Assembly: GCA_034430155.1 (NCBI GenBank)
Contig: DAOUET010000021.1
Location: 1 to 32,709 of the forward strand
Source: DAOUET01 sp034430155
GTDB taxonomy: Bacteria > Chloroflexota > Anaerolineae > Anaerolineales > UBA4823
Direction: 5' to 3'
Length of the DNA stretch: 32,709 nucleotides
Shown here: piece by piece, positions 32,550-32,709 of the stretch
Numbering within the stretch: the first letter of the stretch is position 1
How the letters are laid out: each line of letters opens with the position of its first letter
Program-made: the position numbers and the translations under genes
The notes under the pieces: generated by a model
Told to the model about the DNA's origin: nothing
The model's database searches: none
What the model saw: the letters and a program-made list of their open reading frames with translations, nothing else

Positions 32550-32709
32550 CGAATGCCCATTCAGGAAGTAATCAGGCAGGCCTGGTAAAGTATATCCTGG
32601 TCAATGACATTCCACTCTCATTGGTGTTTATGATCTTAATCAGTTCTATGAAGATAGAAGACTAAAATCTATAAATGTACGGGACATTTGTCCCTATTAA
32701 CACGGGACA
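32531..32709 (+). repeat. GGGACA repeat, copy 4, and right direct repeat of the 10.1-kb segment
   Basis: Bases 32531-32695 match 22421-22585 with three substitutions. Core: GGGACA 32681-32686, TGTCCC 32689-32694, 9-base spacer, GGGACA 32704-32709, where the window ends. Confidence 0.85.

Overview
The window looks like chromosomal DNA of an anaerobic Chloroflexi bacterium (Anaerolineae-like). This is inferred from gene families only: the N-terminus of a MalT-like LuxR regulator of a type common in that group, a Tat/lipoprotein family-5 binding protein, GH51/GH43/GH3 hemicellulases, and a lipoprotein serpin. The window is rich in broken genes and mobile-element remains.

Bases 1-1300 are a graveyard: a C-terminal protein fragment, a truncated LuxR-type regulator start joined head-on to a metallophosphoesterase tail, and a frameshifted DDE transposase remnant. 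Bases 1292-4214 hold a pentonate operon: YjhG/YagF-type D-xylonate dehydratase, an FAH-fold protein that probably dehydrates 2-keto-3-deoxypentonate, and a third gene cut off after 29 codons. Bases 4407-8039 (minus strand) hold a pentulose kinase and, upstream of it, a LacI regulator. They are separated by an 882-bp IS5-like element inserted exactly at the kinase start codon.

Bases 8417-20139 (plus strand) form a pentose-oligosaccharide locus. It has a promoter, a solute-binding lipoprotein, two permeases, two ATPases, two intracellular GH51 arabinofuranosidases, a remnant of another ABC ATPase read in frame into a GH43 glycosidase, and a GH3 gene broken after about 55 codons. Its likely job is uptake and intracellular debranching of arabinoxylan-type oligosaccharides. 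The products would feed xylose and arabinose to the kinase route or the xylonate route.

Bases 20140-24048 and 31988-32709 are accessory DNA. They contain a lipoprotein serpin, an IS30 remnant, five minus-strand tRNA 3'-half-like fragments (two with intact terminators) and four copies of a repeat with the core GGGACA-N2-TGTCCC-N9-GGGACA. Two copies lie in a ~165-bp block that is about 98% identical and sits as direct repeats 10,110 bp apart. These direct repeats bracket everything from the serpin 5' flank to the right edge.

Inside that bracket (24049-29883, minus strand) is the most intriguing set of genes: an ArsR-type regulator with a leaderless promoter and an operator palindrome, a broken disulfide-redox protein, a TauE/SafE permease, two different FmdE-like proteins, a NifX/NifB-like cofactor protein, a 2[4Fe-4S] protein, a second TauE/SafE permease and another Fe-S protein. 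A second near-identical operator lies upstream of the first permease, which ties it to the regulator. I read this as an uncharacterised redox, sulfur-oxyanion or metal-cofactor module. A two-gene ABC-2 exporter (30219-31969) follows.
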